42,225 nucleotides of DNA from positions 1 to 42,225 of the forward strand of contig NZ_CABUIW010000013.1 in NCBI RefSeq assembly GCF_902491705.1, written 5' to 3'. This document shows, one piece after another, positions 1 to 7,198 of this stretch (position 1 is the stretch's first letter; every line of letters starts with the position of its first letter). Below the pieces are notes generated by a model. The model was not told the DNA's origin. It worked only from the letters and a program-made list of their open reading frames with translations, and did not search any database. The DNA comes from an uncultured Lactobacillus sp. GTDB taxonomy: Bacteria > Bacillota > Bacilli > Lactobacillales > Lactobacillaceae. A program made the position numbers and the translations under genes.

Positions 1-13
1 TGCCCCAAACAGG
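1..13. other. Putative attL core (13-bp direct repeat)
   Basis: The word TGCCCCAAACAGG begins the window and recurs exactly at 42213-42225, its last bases. A direct repeat at both ends, with the integrase gene next to the right copy, is the usual geometry of an integrated phage. The true repeat may extend outside the window. It could instead be the terminal overlap of a circular assembly. Confidence 0.7.
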
Positions 14-62
14 CAGTAAATAGTTCTTATATAGGCTGATATATCAACATTTATAAAATATA

Positions 63-84
63 TAGGACCCAAATGGGACCCATT
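63..84 (+). repeat. Left copy of paired GGGACCC repeat (possible integrase arm site)
   Basis: Two GGACCCA-type words follow each other at about one helical turn. The block matches 42069-42090 at 20 of 22 positions and lies at a similar place relative to the opposite att core. On excision the two blocks would flank attP, as arm-type sites for a tyrosine integrase do. The function is inferred from position. Confidence 0.5.
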
Positions 85-116
85 TAGAATAGTTAATAAT
101 TTTATTGACTTAAAAT

Positions 117-141
117 CCCGACATCCGATTAAGATGCCGGG
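117..141 (-). terminator. Terminator of the left-end YoeB operon
   Basis: Nine-base arms CCCGACATC and GATGCCGGG form a stem with one mismatch and a seven-base loop. Read leftward it is followed by ATTTTAAG. It abuts the stop codon of the toxin gene and would end that transcript before the att site. Confidence 0.65.
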
Positions 142-414
142 CTATTTTGTTCTTTTATAATGGGTCTTACATTGAATAATAGTAAAGCTATTTTTAGCTT
201 CCGGAGCATACACTAATCGATCAACATCATTAATTCTCCTTGACCATAATCCTGTTAAGTTCCCCTTTAATGGTTCTGGCTTCCCTAGTCCTTCAAACAA
301 ACCATCTCTTCGAATAGACTTAATGGGCTTATTGATCCTTTTGAGAGTCTTTTTATCTTCTTTCTGCCAAGCAACATATTCATCCCAAGCATCATCTTCC
401 CACTTAACTGGCAT
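142..414 (-). CDS. yoeB: YoeB-family mRNA interferase toxin
   Basis: A 90-residue protein of the Txe/YoeB family, ribosome-dependent endoribonucleases that cut mRNA in the A site and stop translation. The family signature is clear: KPEPLK, then WSRRI and RLVY, then a C-terminal THY. By alignment with E. coli YoeB from memory, the catalytic residues would be Glu47, Arg66, His85 and Tyr86, and all are present, so the toxin looks intact. Its ATG overlaps the antitoxin stop by one base (TAATG), so the two are translationally coupled, antitoxin first. The gene sits at the extreme left of the prophage, downstream of lysis and on its own promoter, as an accessory moron. It probably acts in prophage maintenance or phage defence. 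Confidence 0.92.
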   Translation of the reverse strand: MPVKWEDDAWDEYVAWQKEDKKTLKRINKPIKSIRRDGLFEGLGKPEPLKGNLTGLWSRRINDVDRLVYAPEAKNSFTIIQCKTHYKRTK

Positions 415-677
415 TATTTATCCTCCAAAAGGTCATGCTCAGATATTTGCTTACCCTTTTTATATTCTTTGAAACGCTTTTCTAATACTTCCATGTTGTC
501 TTTACTATAAAAAGGACTTGCTTTAATTTCAAATGGAATTTTCTTTTCGTTAACCAGTGCCTTAGTAGCTAAGGTAATCCAAACAGAAAAATTCAGTCCC
601 ATGTCATTAAGTAGTTCTTCAGCTTCATTTTTTAATGACGGATCCATACGAGCCGTTACTTTTGTTTCATTTGCCAT
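414..677 (-). CDS. RelB/DinJ-family antitoxin
   Basis: An 87-residue protein whose N-terminus (TKVTARMDPSLK) is a ribbon-helix-helix strand followed by helices, typical of RelB/DinJ antitoxins. The C-terminal half is charged and would wrap the toxin. The start is fixed by AAGGAGG eight to nine bases upstream of ATG. It should neutralise the YoeB-type toxin encoded next and repress its own promoter, where two 10-bp direct repeats lie. DinJ-type antitoxins more often pair with YafQ/RelE toxins and YoeB with YefM, so this pairing is a mixed one. Confidence 0.88.
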   Translation of the reverse strand: MANETKVTARMDPSLKNEAEELLNDMGLNFSVWITLATKALVNEKKIPFEIKASPFYSKDNMEVLEKRFKEYKKGKQISEHDLLEDK

Positions 678-690
678 TATGTAACCCTCC

Positions 691-739
691 TTGTATTACA
701 TTGTGATTACATTGTACATCTTTGTGCCGAAACAATCAA
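691..739 (-). promoter_or_regulatory. Promoter and direct-repeat operator of the RelB-YoeB operon
   Basis: Read on the minus strand, TTGATT (734-739) and TACAAT (711-716) are separated by 17 bp. Two exact copies of ATTACATTGT (695-704 and 706-715, + strand) are 11 bp apart, one helical turn, and overlap the -10 box. This is what an autoregulating ribbon-helix-helix antitoxin would bind. Confidence 0.7.
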
Positions 740-748
740 TTAATAACG

Positions 749-763
749 CAAAAAATCCCTAGT
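749..763 (+). repeat. Left copy of 15-bp direct repeat bracketing mazEF
   Basis: CAAAAAATCCCTAGT occurs here and again at 1632-1646. The right copy is one arm and the T-run of the late-operon terminator, while here the other arm is missing. The two copies enclose the mazEF module exactly, suggesting how it was inserted. Confidence 0.75.
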
Positions 764-806
764 ATCTCTTATGATAAACAGCCGTTCGCTTTACGACACT
801 AAAAAA

Positions 807-845
807 AGACGATATACTTTAACTGTCAAGTCTAGTATATCGTCT
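807..845 (-). terminator. Terminator downstream of mazF
   Basis: Perfect 12-bp arms AGACGATATACT and AGTATATCGTCT flank a 15-base loop. Read leftward the stem is followed by a run of seven T. It lies just past the mazF stop and closes the mazEF transcript. Confidence 0.85.
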
Positions 846-848
846 ATA

Positions 849-876
849 CCATCAGCTATCTCTGATGGATTTTTTC
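849..876 (+). terminator. Rightward terminator opposite mazF end
   Basis: Arms CCATCAG and CTGATGG with a six-base loop, followed by ATTTTTTCG on the plus strand. It faces the mazF terminator and would block rightward transcription from entering mazF in antisense. Confidence 0.7.
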
Positions 877-879
877 GTT

Positions 880-1230
880 TTAAATGGCAAGAATATTCTT
901 GATGTTTTGGAAAACCTCATAAGGAATGTTATCAGTGTGATCAACAATCTTGTAAGTGCGATTTTCTAAATCAAGGCTTGTCATTTGTTCAACCAGTAGT
1001 GTTCCTTTTGTCTTGGTGCCTGTTGTTACACTATCCCAGTTAATCGCAGTAGGAAAATTCTTTTTCTCACTCGTAAATGGGATAACCCATGTAAACGGGG
1101 TAACTACACTTAAAAAAGGATCGCTAACCACTAACCAAGGACGATAGCCCTTTTGCTCATGATTATGTTCTGGCTTAGGCGCATTATCCAACATAATAAT
1201 GTCACCTTGTTTTAGTTCTGATGACGCCAT
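880..1230 (-). CDS. mazF: MazF/PemK-family endoribonuclease toxin
   Basis: A 116-residue protein with the MazF landmarks in order: KQGDIIMLD at the start, then GYRPWLVVS with conserved Arg30, VIPFTS near residue 50, and a hydrophobic strand with LLVEQMTSLDL near residue 80. MazF enzymes cut single-stranded mRNA at short sequences and arrest growth until antitoxin is restored. The ATG follows GGAGGTG at good spacing. It lies 60 bp downstream of the MazE-type gene in the same direction, so it is the second gene of an operon ending at the hairpin at 807-845. The key residues seem present and I expect activity. Confidence 0.92.
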   Translation of the reverse strand: MASSELKQGDIIMLDNAPKPEHNHEQKGYRPWLVVSDPFLSVVTPFTWVIPFTSEKKNFPTAINWDSVTTGTKTKGTLLVEQMTSLDLENRTYKIVDHTDNIPYEVFQNIKNILAI

Positions 1231-1290
1231 TACATCACCTCCATAATTTATTTAGCGTGTTACAAACGTCTTTCAACTCGCACACTAATT

Positions 1291-1545
1291 TTAAATTAAT
1301 TCATGACCAACCGGATCGCCTTTATCAACAATTTCAAATGGGTACGGCTGACTTGAGTCATATCCATCAAACATTTGCTCTAACTTGCTTTTTTCTTTTT
1401 TAGGTCTAATAATAATCGAATCGTTGCTTACAGTTACTGCAACTTCATCATCTTTAGGGGTAATTCCAGCCTTTTCTAGTAATTCTTTAGGAAGACGAAT
1501 GGCATTCGAATTGCCCCATTTTCTTAATTTAAGTGCTTGTTCCAT
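1291..1545 (-). CDS. mazE: MazE-type antitoxin (SpoVT/AbrB fold)
   Basis: An 84-residue antitoxin. LKLRKWGNSNAIRLPKELL is the diagnostic AbrB/MazE swapped-hairpin DNA-binding N-terminus. The acidic C-terminal third (about residues 48-84) is the toxin-binding tail. I start it at the ATG preceded by AAGGAGG rather than at an upstream in-frame ATG, because the longer version would run through the operator. It binds MazF and represses its own promoter, where three AT-rich palindromes lie. Confidence 0.9.
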   Translation of the reverse strand: MEQALKLRKWGNSNAIRLPKELLEKAGITPKDDEVAVTVSNDSIIIRPKKEKSKLEQMFDGYDSSQPYPFEIVDKGDPVGHELI

Positions 1546-1568
1546 CACTGCTTCCTCCTTCGATTGCC

Positions 1569-1632
1569 TATACGTATACTCACAATTATTAGTATATACT
1601 CGTTTACACTTAATATCAACGTGTATATACAC
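1569..1632 (-). promoter_or_regulatory. mazEF promoter with three palindromic operators
   Basis: Read leftward, TTGATA (1614-1619) and TATACT (1591-1596) are 17 bp apart, a near-consensus promoter. Three perfect palindromes surround it: GTGTATATACAC (1621-1632), AGTATATACT (1591-1600, covering the -10 box) and TATACGTATA (1569-1578). MazE-type proteins bind such palindromes, so autorepression is expected. Confidence 0.8.
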
Positions 1633-1646
1633 AAAAAATCCCTAGT
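1632..1646 (+). repeat. Right copy of 15-bp direct repeat bracketing mazEF
   Basis: Exact match to 749-763. Here the repeat is part of an intact terminator: six A followed by TCCCTAGT, one arm of the hairpin at 1640-1678. Confidence 0.75.
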
Positions 1647-1680
1647 GGTAGTTGCATGGTCTGCAATGATCACTAGGGAG
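1633..1680 (-). terminator. Terminator of the late (structural-lysis) operon
   Basis: Outer arms CCCTAGTG (1640-1647) and CACTAGGG (1671-1678) with an inner TTGCA/TGCAA pairing. Read leftward it is followed by A then six T. It is the first strong terminator after the endolysin and probably ends the whole late transcript. Confidence 0.85.
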
Positions 1681-1689
1681 TAATTAATG

Positions 1690-1779
1690 CTATTCAAATT
1701 TTCCATATGCTTCATTCGTGTAAGCATTCCGTACCGCTACATAGCCATACTGACCCGTATCTGTGTAATTTGCTATTCT
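1690..1779 (-). pseudogene. Short coding-like remnant after the endolysin
   Basis: In the frame one base ahead of the endolysin, about 28 codons are open to TAG at 1690-1692, with residues like GQYGYVAVRNAYTNEAYGKF at the end. There is no start codon in frame after the preceding stop. The peptide is aromatic- and glycine-rich like a wall-binding or tail module. It may be the old C-terminus of a longer lysin or a gene lost to recombination. I do not recognise it and chance is possible. Confidence 0.25.
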
Positions 1780-2848
1780 ATTCCTTCCTTACTTTCAAAA
1801 TTTCGTCTCTGACCGTAGCTTGAATATAATACTTTAATTCATTTTCAATTGCTTCACGATCAGCTGCTGAAAGCCTAGTTTCGGTATCGGTTGGTTTAGC
1901 CGGTTGATTATCTACTGATTGATTTTCAGTCGTGACTAAGGCACCATCATCTCCGAAATTATACTGTGATCCCTCAATTTCTTGTTTTCCAGTTAGCATC
2001 CAGGCATTATCAGGATCGAAATAGTATTCCTTGCCATTAATTTTTTGCCAACCAGTCAGTGCTGCACCAAACGAACCATCATGATTAGTGTTGAAATAAT
2101 ACCAATGGTCATTAATCTTTTGCCAGTTAGTTAAGACATTACCAGAAGTATCTAGGTAGTACCATTTATTATCAACTTTTCGCCAAGCACTCTTAACTGG
2201 CAACCCATTTTCGTAGTATTGCCAAGTATCACCGTTATCTTGCCAACCATTGTTACTGCCACTTGGGTTTGCAATCTTTTGCCATGTTTCTTTGGTCAAG
2301 TAGAAGATGCTTCGGTCCATATCTCCACCGGTAAATTGCCATCCAGTTAGAGCACTGAACACGCCAGAACTAACACTCATATTTGGCAAAGTCCAACTAT
2401 TCCAAGTCATTGATGCATACTTAGCTACCCAGACACCGCAGTATTGAGCACAGTTGGCAACCTGCCACAATGCTGATTCCTGTACATAAATTAAGGGCCA
2501 TACTCCAGTAAGTCGATGTACTTCAGTTACGAAGCGCAAAGACCAGTTAGTATCGCTCCAAGAACTATTTTGATATGATTCCCAGTCAAGGATAAGAATT
2601 CCTTGACCAATATAGTTCTTGATGTTGTTAATGAAGTATTGTGCTTCGGCTTCCGGATTGCCACCGCCAGCATAGTGATATAACCCGCGCAATTTACCCA
2701 GTTGGCCGGCCAAATCCCATTGATGATTACATCGTGGATTTACGTAACTCGTTCCTTGAGTAGCTTTTACAATCACCCCATCGGCATGGCTATCTCGAAT
2801 AATACTGTCTGAACTACCAGAATAAACATCTACTGTATACAATGCCAT
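1778..2848 (-). CDS. Endolysin: GH25 muramidase with wall-binding repeats
   Basis: A 356-residue lysin that cuts the glycan chain of peptidoglycan to release virions. The GH25 catalytic domain spans about residues 1-195, with Asp7 on the first strand and the DWE motif (Asp88, Glu90) as the expected acid pair. Residues about 200-310 hold repeated WYY/WQK modules (DNKWYYLDTSG, NDHWYYFNTNHDG, NGKEYYFDPDNA) of the choline-/glucan-binding repeat type, which anchor the enzyme to the host wall. The last 40 residues are charged and helical. No signal peptide is visible, so export depends on the two holins encoded just upstream. Last gene of the late operon, directly before its terminator. Confidence 0.93.
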   Translation of the reverse strand: MALYTVDVYSGSSDSIIRDSHADGVIVKATQGTSYVNPRCNHQWDLAGQLGKLRGLYHYAGGGNPEAEAQYFINNIKNYIGQGILILDWESYQNSSWSDTNWSLRFVTEVHRLTGVWPLIYVQESALWQVANCAQYCGVWVAKYASMTWNSWTLPNMSVSSGVFSALTGWQFTGGDMDRSIFYLTKETWQKIANPSGSNNGWQDNGDTWQYYENGLPVKSAWRKVDNKWYYLDTSGNVLTNWQKINDHWYYFNTNHDGSFGAALTGWQKINGKEYYFDPDNAWMLTGKQEIEGSQYNFGDDGALVTTENQSVDNQPAKPTDTETRLSAADREAIENELKYYIQATVRDEILKVRKE

Positions 2849-2850
2849 TG

Positions 2851-3267
2851 CTAGTTAGCCTCCTTCATTAAATCATTAGCGCGGTTGGGTGCGGTTTGAA
2901 TGGCAACCTTAACTGGATCTTCAACAGTTAAACCAGTCAGATCAGATTTTTCATAAGCTGCTTGCACCGCTGACTCAATTGCTTTGACATCAACATTTTT
3001 AAAGCCTTGCTTATTCAAAGCATCTTGAACAATCGTTGTTGCTTGATTGAACTTAGCATCGCCTGTCATCTGTGCATTAACTAGTGAACTAACCGCAGTG
3101 TCAGCCACCTGCTCAATAAATGACCAAAGTTCCTTTGATTGTGCTGTTTTAGCGTGTAGTGCCCGTGCATGAATCAAATTTTTAGCATACGTCAACGCAT
3201 AAAAAATAGCGGTTGAGACAACTGCTGTGATTACGTATTCCGGAATTACATTAATGATCGTGTTCAT
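2851..3267 (-). CDS. Holin, LL-H type
   Basis: A 138-residue protein with one strong N-terminal membrane segment (about residues 8-28, VITAVVSTAIFYALTYA) followed by a long charged helical region, the architecture of the phage LL-H holin family. I start it at the ATG 3265-3267, which has AAAGGAA upstream; an earlier in-frame ATG lies deep in the preceding gene and lacks a ribosome site. It overlaps that gene by 17 bp and ends 2 bp before the endolysin start, so the lysis cassette is tightly coupled. It should time membrane opening for lysin escape. Confidence 0.8.
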   Translation of the reverse strand: MNTIINVIPEYVITAVVSTAIFYALTYAKNLIHARALHAKTAQSKELWSFIEQVADTAVSSLVNAQMTGDAKFNQATTIVQDALNKQGFKNVDVKAIESAVQAAYEKSDLTGLTVEDPVKVAIQTAPNRANDLMKEAN

Positions 3268-3670
3268 CCTTATTATTTCCTTTCTTATAATCATCACTTA
3301 ACTTGTAAATATAAGGCTTAACCCAGCTAGGCAATGGTAATCCCATTTGCCCCCAGTTTTCCACAATAGATACTGCATAATATAATATGTAAAAGCTTAT
3401 AAAAGTATCACCTGCTTTACTCATACCGTTAGCATCCAACATTGGATAGAGTGTCAGAATCACCAAGGTTAAAACCCCATGCTTGATTAATCCGGTAACT
3501 CCTTTAGTTGAGGTTGTCCGTTTTGTAACTAGACTCTTTGCAAACCCAGTAACAATATCAATGATGACCGCCCAAACAAACAACCAAATCAAAGGATTAT
3601 CTTCCATACTCTGAAAATGCAAAAAATACATCTGATGATACGGAATTGATAATGCTGTTAACAACTGCAA
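3251..3670 (-). CDS. Second holin (phi29/TcdE-like holin family)
   Basis: A 139-residue membrane protein with three hydrophobic segments (near residues 27-45, 62-80 and 87-103) and a short hydrophilic tail. The pattern WAVIIDIVTGFAKSL with a following TSTKGVTGLIKHG loop is the hallmark of the phage holin family that includes TcdE. The start is a TTG preceded by a long GGGGGAAGG Shine-Dalgarno six bases away; the first internal ATG would delete 13 residues. Two holin-like proteins in tandem are common in Lactobacillus phages, where one may act as antiholin or pinholin. Confidence 0.8.
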   Translation of the reverse strand: MQLLTALSIPYHQMYFLHFQSMEDNPLIWLFVWAVIIDIVTGFAKSLVTKRTTSTKGVTGLIKHGVLTLVILTLYPMLDANGMSKAGDTFISFYILYYAVSIVENWGQMGLPLPSWVKPYIYKLSDDYKKGNNKDEHDH

Positions 3671-3753
3671 TGGCTACCTTCCCCCTTTTAGATGCAAATA
3701 TAAATAACAGCCGCCCTTTCGTATTGTGTATTTCTTTGGCGACTATGTATTAG

Positions 3754-4122
3754 TTAATAATCCATTTTTGTTGATGTTACTTCAAACCAAGGTTCCCAAT
3801 TGCTACCCGCATATATTCGGTATAATAATTTTCCACCAGCTCCAATTAATAATTGACTCTTTGTTTGATTACCATCACCCAGCTGGATGATCCAACCCCA
3901 TTCAAGAGCCCCTCGAAAACTTTTTGGCCACGATGTTTCGTTGGCAGGAATTGGACCATTTCGCCAAAATCCGAAATTGTAAAAGCCTGAAGAAAGATGA
4001 TCCAAATTTGGATTTTGAATTCCAACAAAATGACTTCCGTTGATAAAATTACTTAATTTGGCAAAATTTCCATTAATCTTGCCAGCCCATTGCCGGTTCT
4101 TATTAATTTGTTCTAAATTCAT
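3754..4122 (-). CDS. Small baseplate/tail protein with knob-like fold
   Basis: A 122-residue protein. The stretch from about residue 40 to the end has the glycine/aromatic spacing of pyocin-knob-type receptor-binding domains: GFYNFGFWRNGPIPANE, then WGWIIQLGDGNQTKSQ, then YRIYAGSNWEPWFEV, with paired Trp near the end. Such domains sit on tail fibres and contact the cell surface. It lies just downstream of the BppU-like protein and is probably an exposed accessory tip. An 80-bp gap separates it from the holin gene. The family call is from pattern only. Confidence 0.6.
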   Translation of the reverse strand: MNLEQINKNRQWAGKINGNFAKLSNFINGSHFVGIQNPNLDHLSSGFYNFGFWRNGPIPANETSWPKSFRGALEWGWIIQLGDGNQTKSQLLIGAGGKLLYRIYAGSNWEPWFEVTSTKMDY

Positions 4123-4132
4123 TCTGTACCTC

Positions 4133-5305
4133 CTAGTGTTGTACGATTACGCTTCCGCCACCGCCGATGTTTCCACCATACTTATCGGCATCAGTTGATG
4201 GGTTAGTATTAGCTCCATTCTGTGGATTTCCTGATTGCCCATCTGTTTGTGTCCCTGAACCAGAAGCAGCCGCATTTTGAGATGATGTGGTTGCTGTTGC
4301 TCCGCCAGGCCGAACGGTAATGACCGTTCCTTGGCCACCACCGCTAACATTTCCACCATATTTGTCGGCATCGGTTGTAGTAGCTGATCCATCATCTGGA
4401 TTGATCGGATAGAGATCGGCATCACTACCAAATTGCGTAGTCATGTACCAACGTGCCCATGTGCCGTTGTTCTTAACACGAATGAATTCGTTACCGTCAC
4501 TATCAACAAACATTTGCACAATCGGACTAGAACCGAAGGTTTTAAGCACGCCACCGGCGTTCTTGGACTCACTTGGTGCTCCAGGAACGTTAGCCGGAAT
4601 AAGGTAAACTTTAGGTTCAGTAGCACTGTCAAGACTACCAGACCATTCAATTCCAGAATCAACTCCTGAAACGTAGTTATGCATTTCTTCAATAGTTGGA
4701 ACTGCATTTTGCCGAATGAGTTGCGTATAAGTGTCAAGCTCAGTCTTCAGTGCTGTCGTAGCGTCCGAGATTTGGTCAAATCGGTTGGTAATGTTACCAA
4801 TCTCTTTCATCTTTTGGTCAGCGTACGACTGAAGTTGAGCTACCGCTCGATCCATGTCAGTTTCAAATGGTTTAGCATTAATTCCCATTTCCACTAAATT
4901 AGGTAAAACGTTCAGCTGGATCCCAACAGTCGAAATCTTCTGTCCCTTACCATCATCAATGTAGAAGTACGTCCCCTCTGGATTCCATTGTCCTTCTACT
5001 TGGAACATACCTGCTGGCCAATAAAAATTTACTTTCCCCACTTGTTCGTTAGCACCCGGCAGGTCATAGGCAGCCCAACCAACGCCGGCAAATCGTTTAC
5101 CATTTGGAGCAATTCCTTCAAAGCCGACATTATAGTTAGTTAGATCTTGAGGTAAGCCATGATGCCTAAATTGTAGGTTAACCGTTGCTAAACTGTCAGC
5201 TACTCGTCCTTGAAAGCGTGGTGTTAAGTTAACATAGGTTGTTGTGTCATTGTCATCGGTACCTTTATCAAGGTCCAAGACAACGTATTTATTATTTGCA
5301 GCCAA
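4133..5305 (-). CDS. BppU-like upper baseplate / receptor-binding carrier protein
   Basis: A 390-residue protein. Residues 1-150 have the beta-rich BppU N-terminal domain found in Lactobacillales baseplates (VNLQFRHHGLPQDLTN, VGFEGIAPNGK, EGTYFYID). Residues about 150-215 are a coiled coil that would trimerise. Residues 220-290 form a knob-like domain ending GTWARWYMTT. The tail from 300 to 390 is low-complexity Gly/Ser/Thr/Asn with a duplicated TDADKYGGN block at residues 311 and 371. It likely links the baseplate core to receptor binding. Confidence 0.75.
   Translation of the reverse strand: MAANNKYVVLDLDKGTDDNDTTTYVNLTPRFQGRVADSLATVNLQFRHHGLPQDLTNYNVGFEGIAPNGKRFAGVGWAAYDLPGANEQVGKVNFYWPAGMFQVEGQWNPEGTYFYIDDGKGQKISTVGIQLNVLPNLVEMGINAKPFETDMDRAVAQLQSYADQKMKEIGNITNRFDQISDATTALKTELDTYTQLIRQNAVPTIEEMHNYVSGVDSGIEWSGSLDSATEPKVYLIPANVPGAPSESKNAGGVLKTFGSSPIVQMFVDSDGNEFIRVKNNGTWARWYMTTQFGSDADLYPINPDDGSATTTDADKYGGNVSGGGQGTVITVRPGGATATTSSQNAAASGSGTQTDGQSGNPQNGANTNPSTDADKYGGNIGGGGSVIVQH
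4142..4375 (-). repeat. Duplicated TDADKYGGN segment in baseplate protein
   Basis: Codons for TDADKYGGN followed by a glycine run and T/S-V-I occur twice, at about 4316-4375 and 4142-4195, separated by a Thr/Ser/Asn/Gln-rich linker. The DNA copies differ at several third positions, so the duplication is not recent or is under protein-level selection. Confidence 0.7.
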
Positions 5306-5316
5306 TTGCTTTCCTC

Positions 5317-5757
5317 CTAGTTAAGATAAATTTTGACGTAACTTAAAAGCCGGTCTAACAATGCGTTAGCCGACTTAAAATTGCTATTTAGTTGTTCATA
5401 GTATAGTGGGTCAAGTACTAACCGCTCTGGCAACCAAAGAACTAAGTAGTCAGTGTCTTGATCTGTAATTTCATCTATTAATTCATGGGCATTATACACA
5501 TCAACTAGTAGATTCAAATTTGATTGTAACTGCCTTGTCAGTTTAATCGTCCAAAGGTAAACCGAACGGTTTAACTTATTTCCCGGGTTATCTAATACTG
5601 GTATTTTCAGATTAAACTGTTCGTCAACATCCATAAAAGTATTACTAACAGCGTTCACTAAAAAGGCTATTTTATCGTAAACTTGCTGCGTGTAATTCGT
5701 GTACGTTGAGATCAATTCACTATTTGTTGGAATGTCCTGATACGCTGTCCAAATCAT
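5317..5757 (-). CDS. Conserved baseplate-region protein, function unknown
   Basis: A 146-residue protein with no motif I recognise. It is helical in appearance, with regularly spaced Leu/Ile/Tyr and acidic residues and no membrane segment or signal peptide. It overlaps the upstream tail-fibre gene by 4 bp (ATGA), so it is part of the same translational unit, and it precedes the BppU-like gene. The position implies a baseplate or tail-fibre assembly role, for example a chaperone or structural spacer. That is context only. Confidence 0.6.
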   Translation of the reverse strand: MIWTAYQDIPTNSELISTYTNYTQQVYDKIAFLVNAVSNTFMDVDEQFNLKIPVLDNPGNKLNRSVYLWTIKLTRQLQSNLNLLVDVYNAHELIDEITDQDTDYLVLWLPERLVLDPLYYEQLNSNFKSANALLDRLLSYVKIYLN

Positions 5758-6314
5758 GAGTGCTCACCAGCGTATACCGTATGCCATTTAGTCCAAGTTC
5801 CTGCTGAGTATCCTCTGGTGTAGACAGCACCAGTCTGCATATCAATAATTTGTTGTGTTGCATAGACACCGTTTAGCCAGCCAATCACCTGTAAGGAAAA
5901 CAAATGTGTTTCAATACCGACAGCCGGTTTAGACCAAGGACCGTTCTTTGGAAGAATATTTGGCCCAACATAAAAATTATTTTCCGTGTAACTATTCAAA
6001 TCATCATTGGCCGTAATTTCCTGAGTAGTAGTCATGGAACCTGGAATTCCTTTTAGTGAGACTTGTGGCACGTTATCAATATAAAGCATACTATTTCGGA
6101 CTTCCACCTTCGGTGAATGACCATCCTTACCATTCTGACCGGATGGGCCCGGTTCACCTTTTTCGACCATTGCCCAATATTGGGTATCGGTTGGAGCAAT
6201 TTTTCGATTAGACCGTACCACAACAAAAGTTTTTCCACCAAAATTAACTACATTTAAGACTTCATAGTCTTCATTAGGGTTATAATTACCCTTTAATTCA
6301 ATGCTCGTTGACAT
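5754..6314 (-). CDS. Tail fibre protein: carbohydrate-binding-like module, collagen-like linker, knob
   Basis: A 186-residue modular fibre protein. Residues about 7-50 match the small W/P-type module common in phage fibres (YNPNEDYEVLNVVNFGGKTF, then APTDTQYWAM). Residues 53-66 are a short collagen-like run (GEPGPSGQNGKDG). From about 95 onward is a knob-like domain ending SAGTWTKWHTVYAG, which is likely surface-contacting. Of two adjacent ATG codons I take the second, which is better spaced from AGAGGTG. Same N-terminal module as the neighbouring 6329-7198 gene, so the two arose by shuffling. Confidence 0.7.
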   Translation of the reverse strand: MSTSIELKGNYNPNEDYEVLNVVNFGGKTFVVVRSNRKIAPTDTQYWAMVEKGEPGPSGQNGKDGHSPKVEVRNSMLYIDNVPQVSLKGIPGSMTTTQEITANDDLNSYTENNFYVGPNILPKNGPWSKPAVGIETHLFSLQVIGWLNGVYATQQIIDMQTGAVYTRGYSAGTWTKWHTVYAGEHS

Positions 6315-6328
6315 CATTTCACCTCTTT

Positions 6329-7198
6329 CTATCCACCAATTGCAGTTCCACCACTAATAATTCCACCATCATCGTTTTTTAGCAAAGTCCAATCTTGCCA
6401 ACTAATTGGATGGGCATCATTAGAGCCTGTAGTTTGACTACCATCTGACCGAAAACCGTAACGATAAAAAATGTGTGGCTTTTTGTTATAAGTCACACAT
6501 TTAGAAATTTGAAAGCACGCTGTGGAATTACAGTACGTTGTGACGAATACCATCATCAGATCTGGCAAAGTTTCTCCACCGGTAAGTGACATCCATTTCC
6601 CAGTTAGTGATGGAATCCCCGTCGTATCTTTCAAAGATGAAAGTATGGTAACCGCGTCTTCATGCACCCCGTAAGTAAATTTTACTTGATCAAAGTTCTT
6701 ATATGAATTGCTTTCATCAATCGCTAATACACCGGAATTACCACTACTACCGCTTGCGGCACTGGCAGCTGATAAAGCATCAGTTGCTTTTTTCATCGCC
6801 GCTGACGCTGCGTTTTGGGCCTGATTAGCAGTCTCAGCCAACGCCGCAATAGCCCTACTGTTACTAGCTACTCCAGCTTGAGCAGCTCGTGCAGCTGACA
6901 TGGCATTGCCATCACTAGCAGGTGCAACACTCTGTACTTTAGTATCAACATAATTTTCAAGTTGACCCTTCAAATTATTAATAGTGGCTGAATCAATGGT
7001 TCCGTTTTGGCCATCTTTCCCAGCCTTAGCTAACAATTTCCAATGGCTGGTATCAGTTGGCACAATGTTTTGCGCATCTACAATACAAACATACGATGAT
7101 CCGTTATATGTGACTTCATCTAAGTAAACATACGACTTATTAGCATCATAATCTCCAGTAAAATTCATTAAAACTCGGCCTAGATTTTCTGTTGCCAT
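6329..7198 (-). CDS. Tail fibre protein with coiled coil and knob-like tip
   Basis: A 289-residue protein. Residues 10-60 repeat the small module seen in the neighbouring fibre gene (FTGDYDANKSYVYLDEVTYN, VPTDTSHWKLL), then a brief collagen-like GKDGQNG. Residues about 70-155 are Ala-rich and helical, suited to a trimeric coiled coil. The C-terminal ~125 residues are a beta-rich domain containing DNA for KPHIFYRYGFRSDG and ISWQDWTLL, knob-like. It overlaps the next upstream gene by 1 bp. Likely a receptor-binding protein. Confidence 0.68.
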   Translation of the reverse strand: MATENLGRVLMNFTGDYDANKSYVYLDEVTYNGSSYVCIVDAQNIVPTDTSHWKLLAKAGKDGQNGTIDSATINNLKGQLENYVDTKVQSVAPASDGNAMSAARAAQAGVASNSRAIAALAETANQAQNAASAAMKKATDALSAASAASGSSGNSGVLAIDESNSYKNFDQVKFTYGVHEDAVTILSSLKDTTGIPSLTGKWMSLTGGETLPDLMMVFVTTYCNSTACFQISKCVTYNKKPHIFYRYGFRSDGSQTTGSNDAHPISWQDWTLLKNDDGGIISGGTAIGG

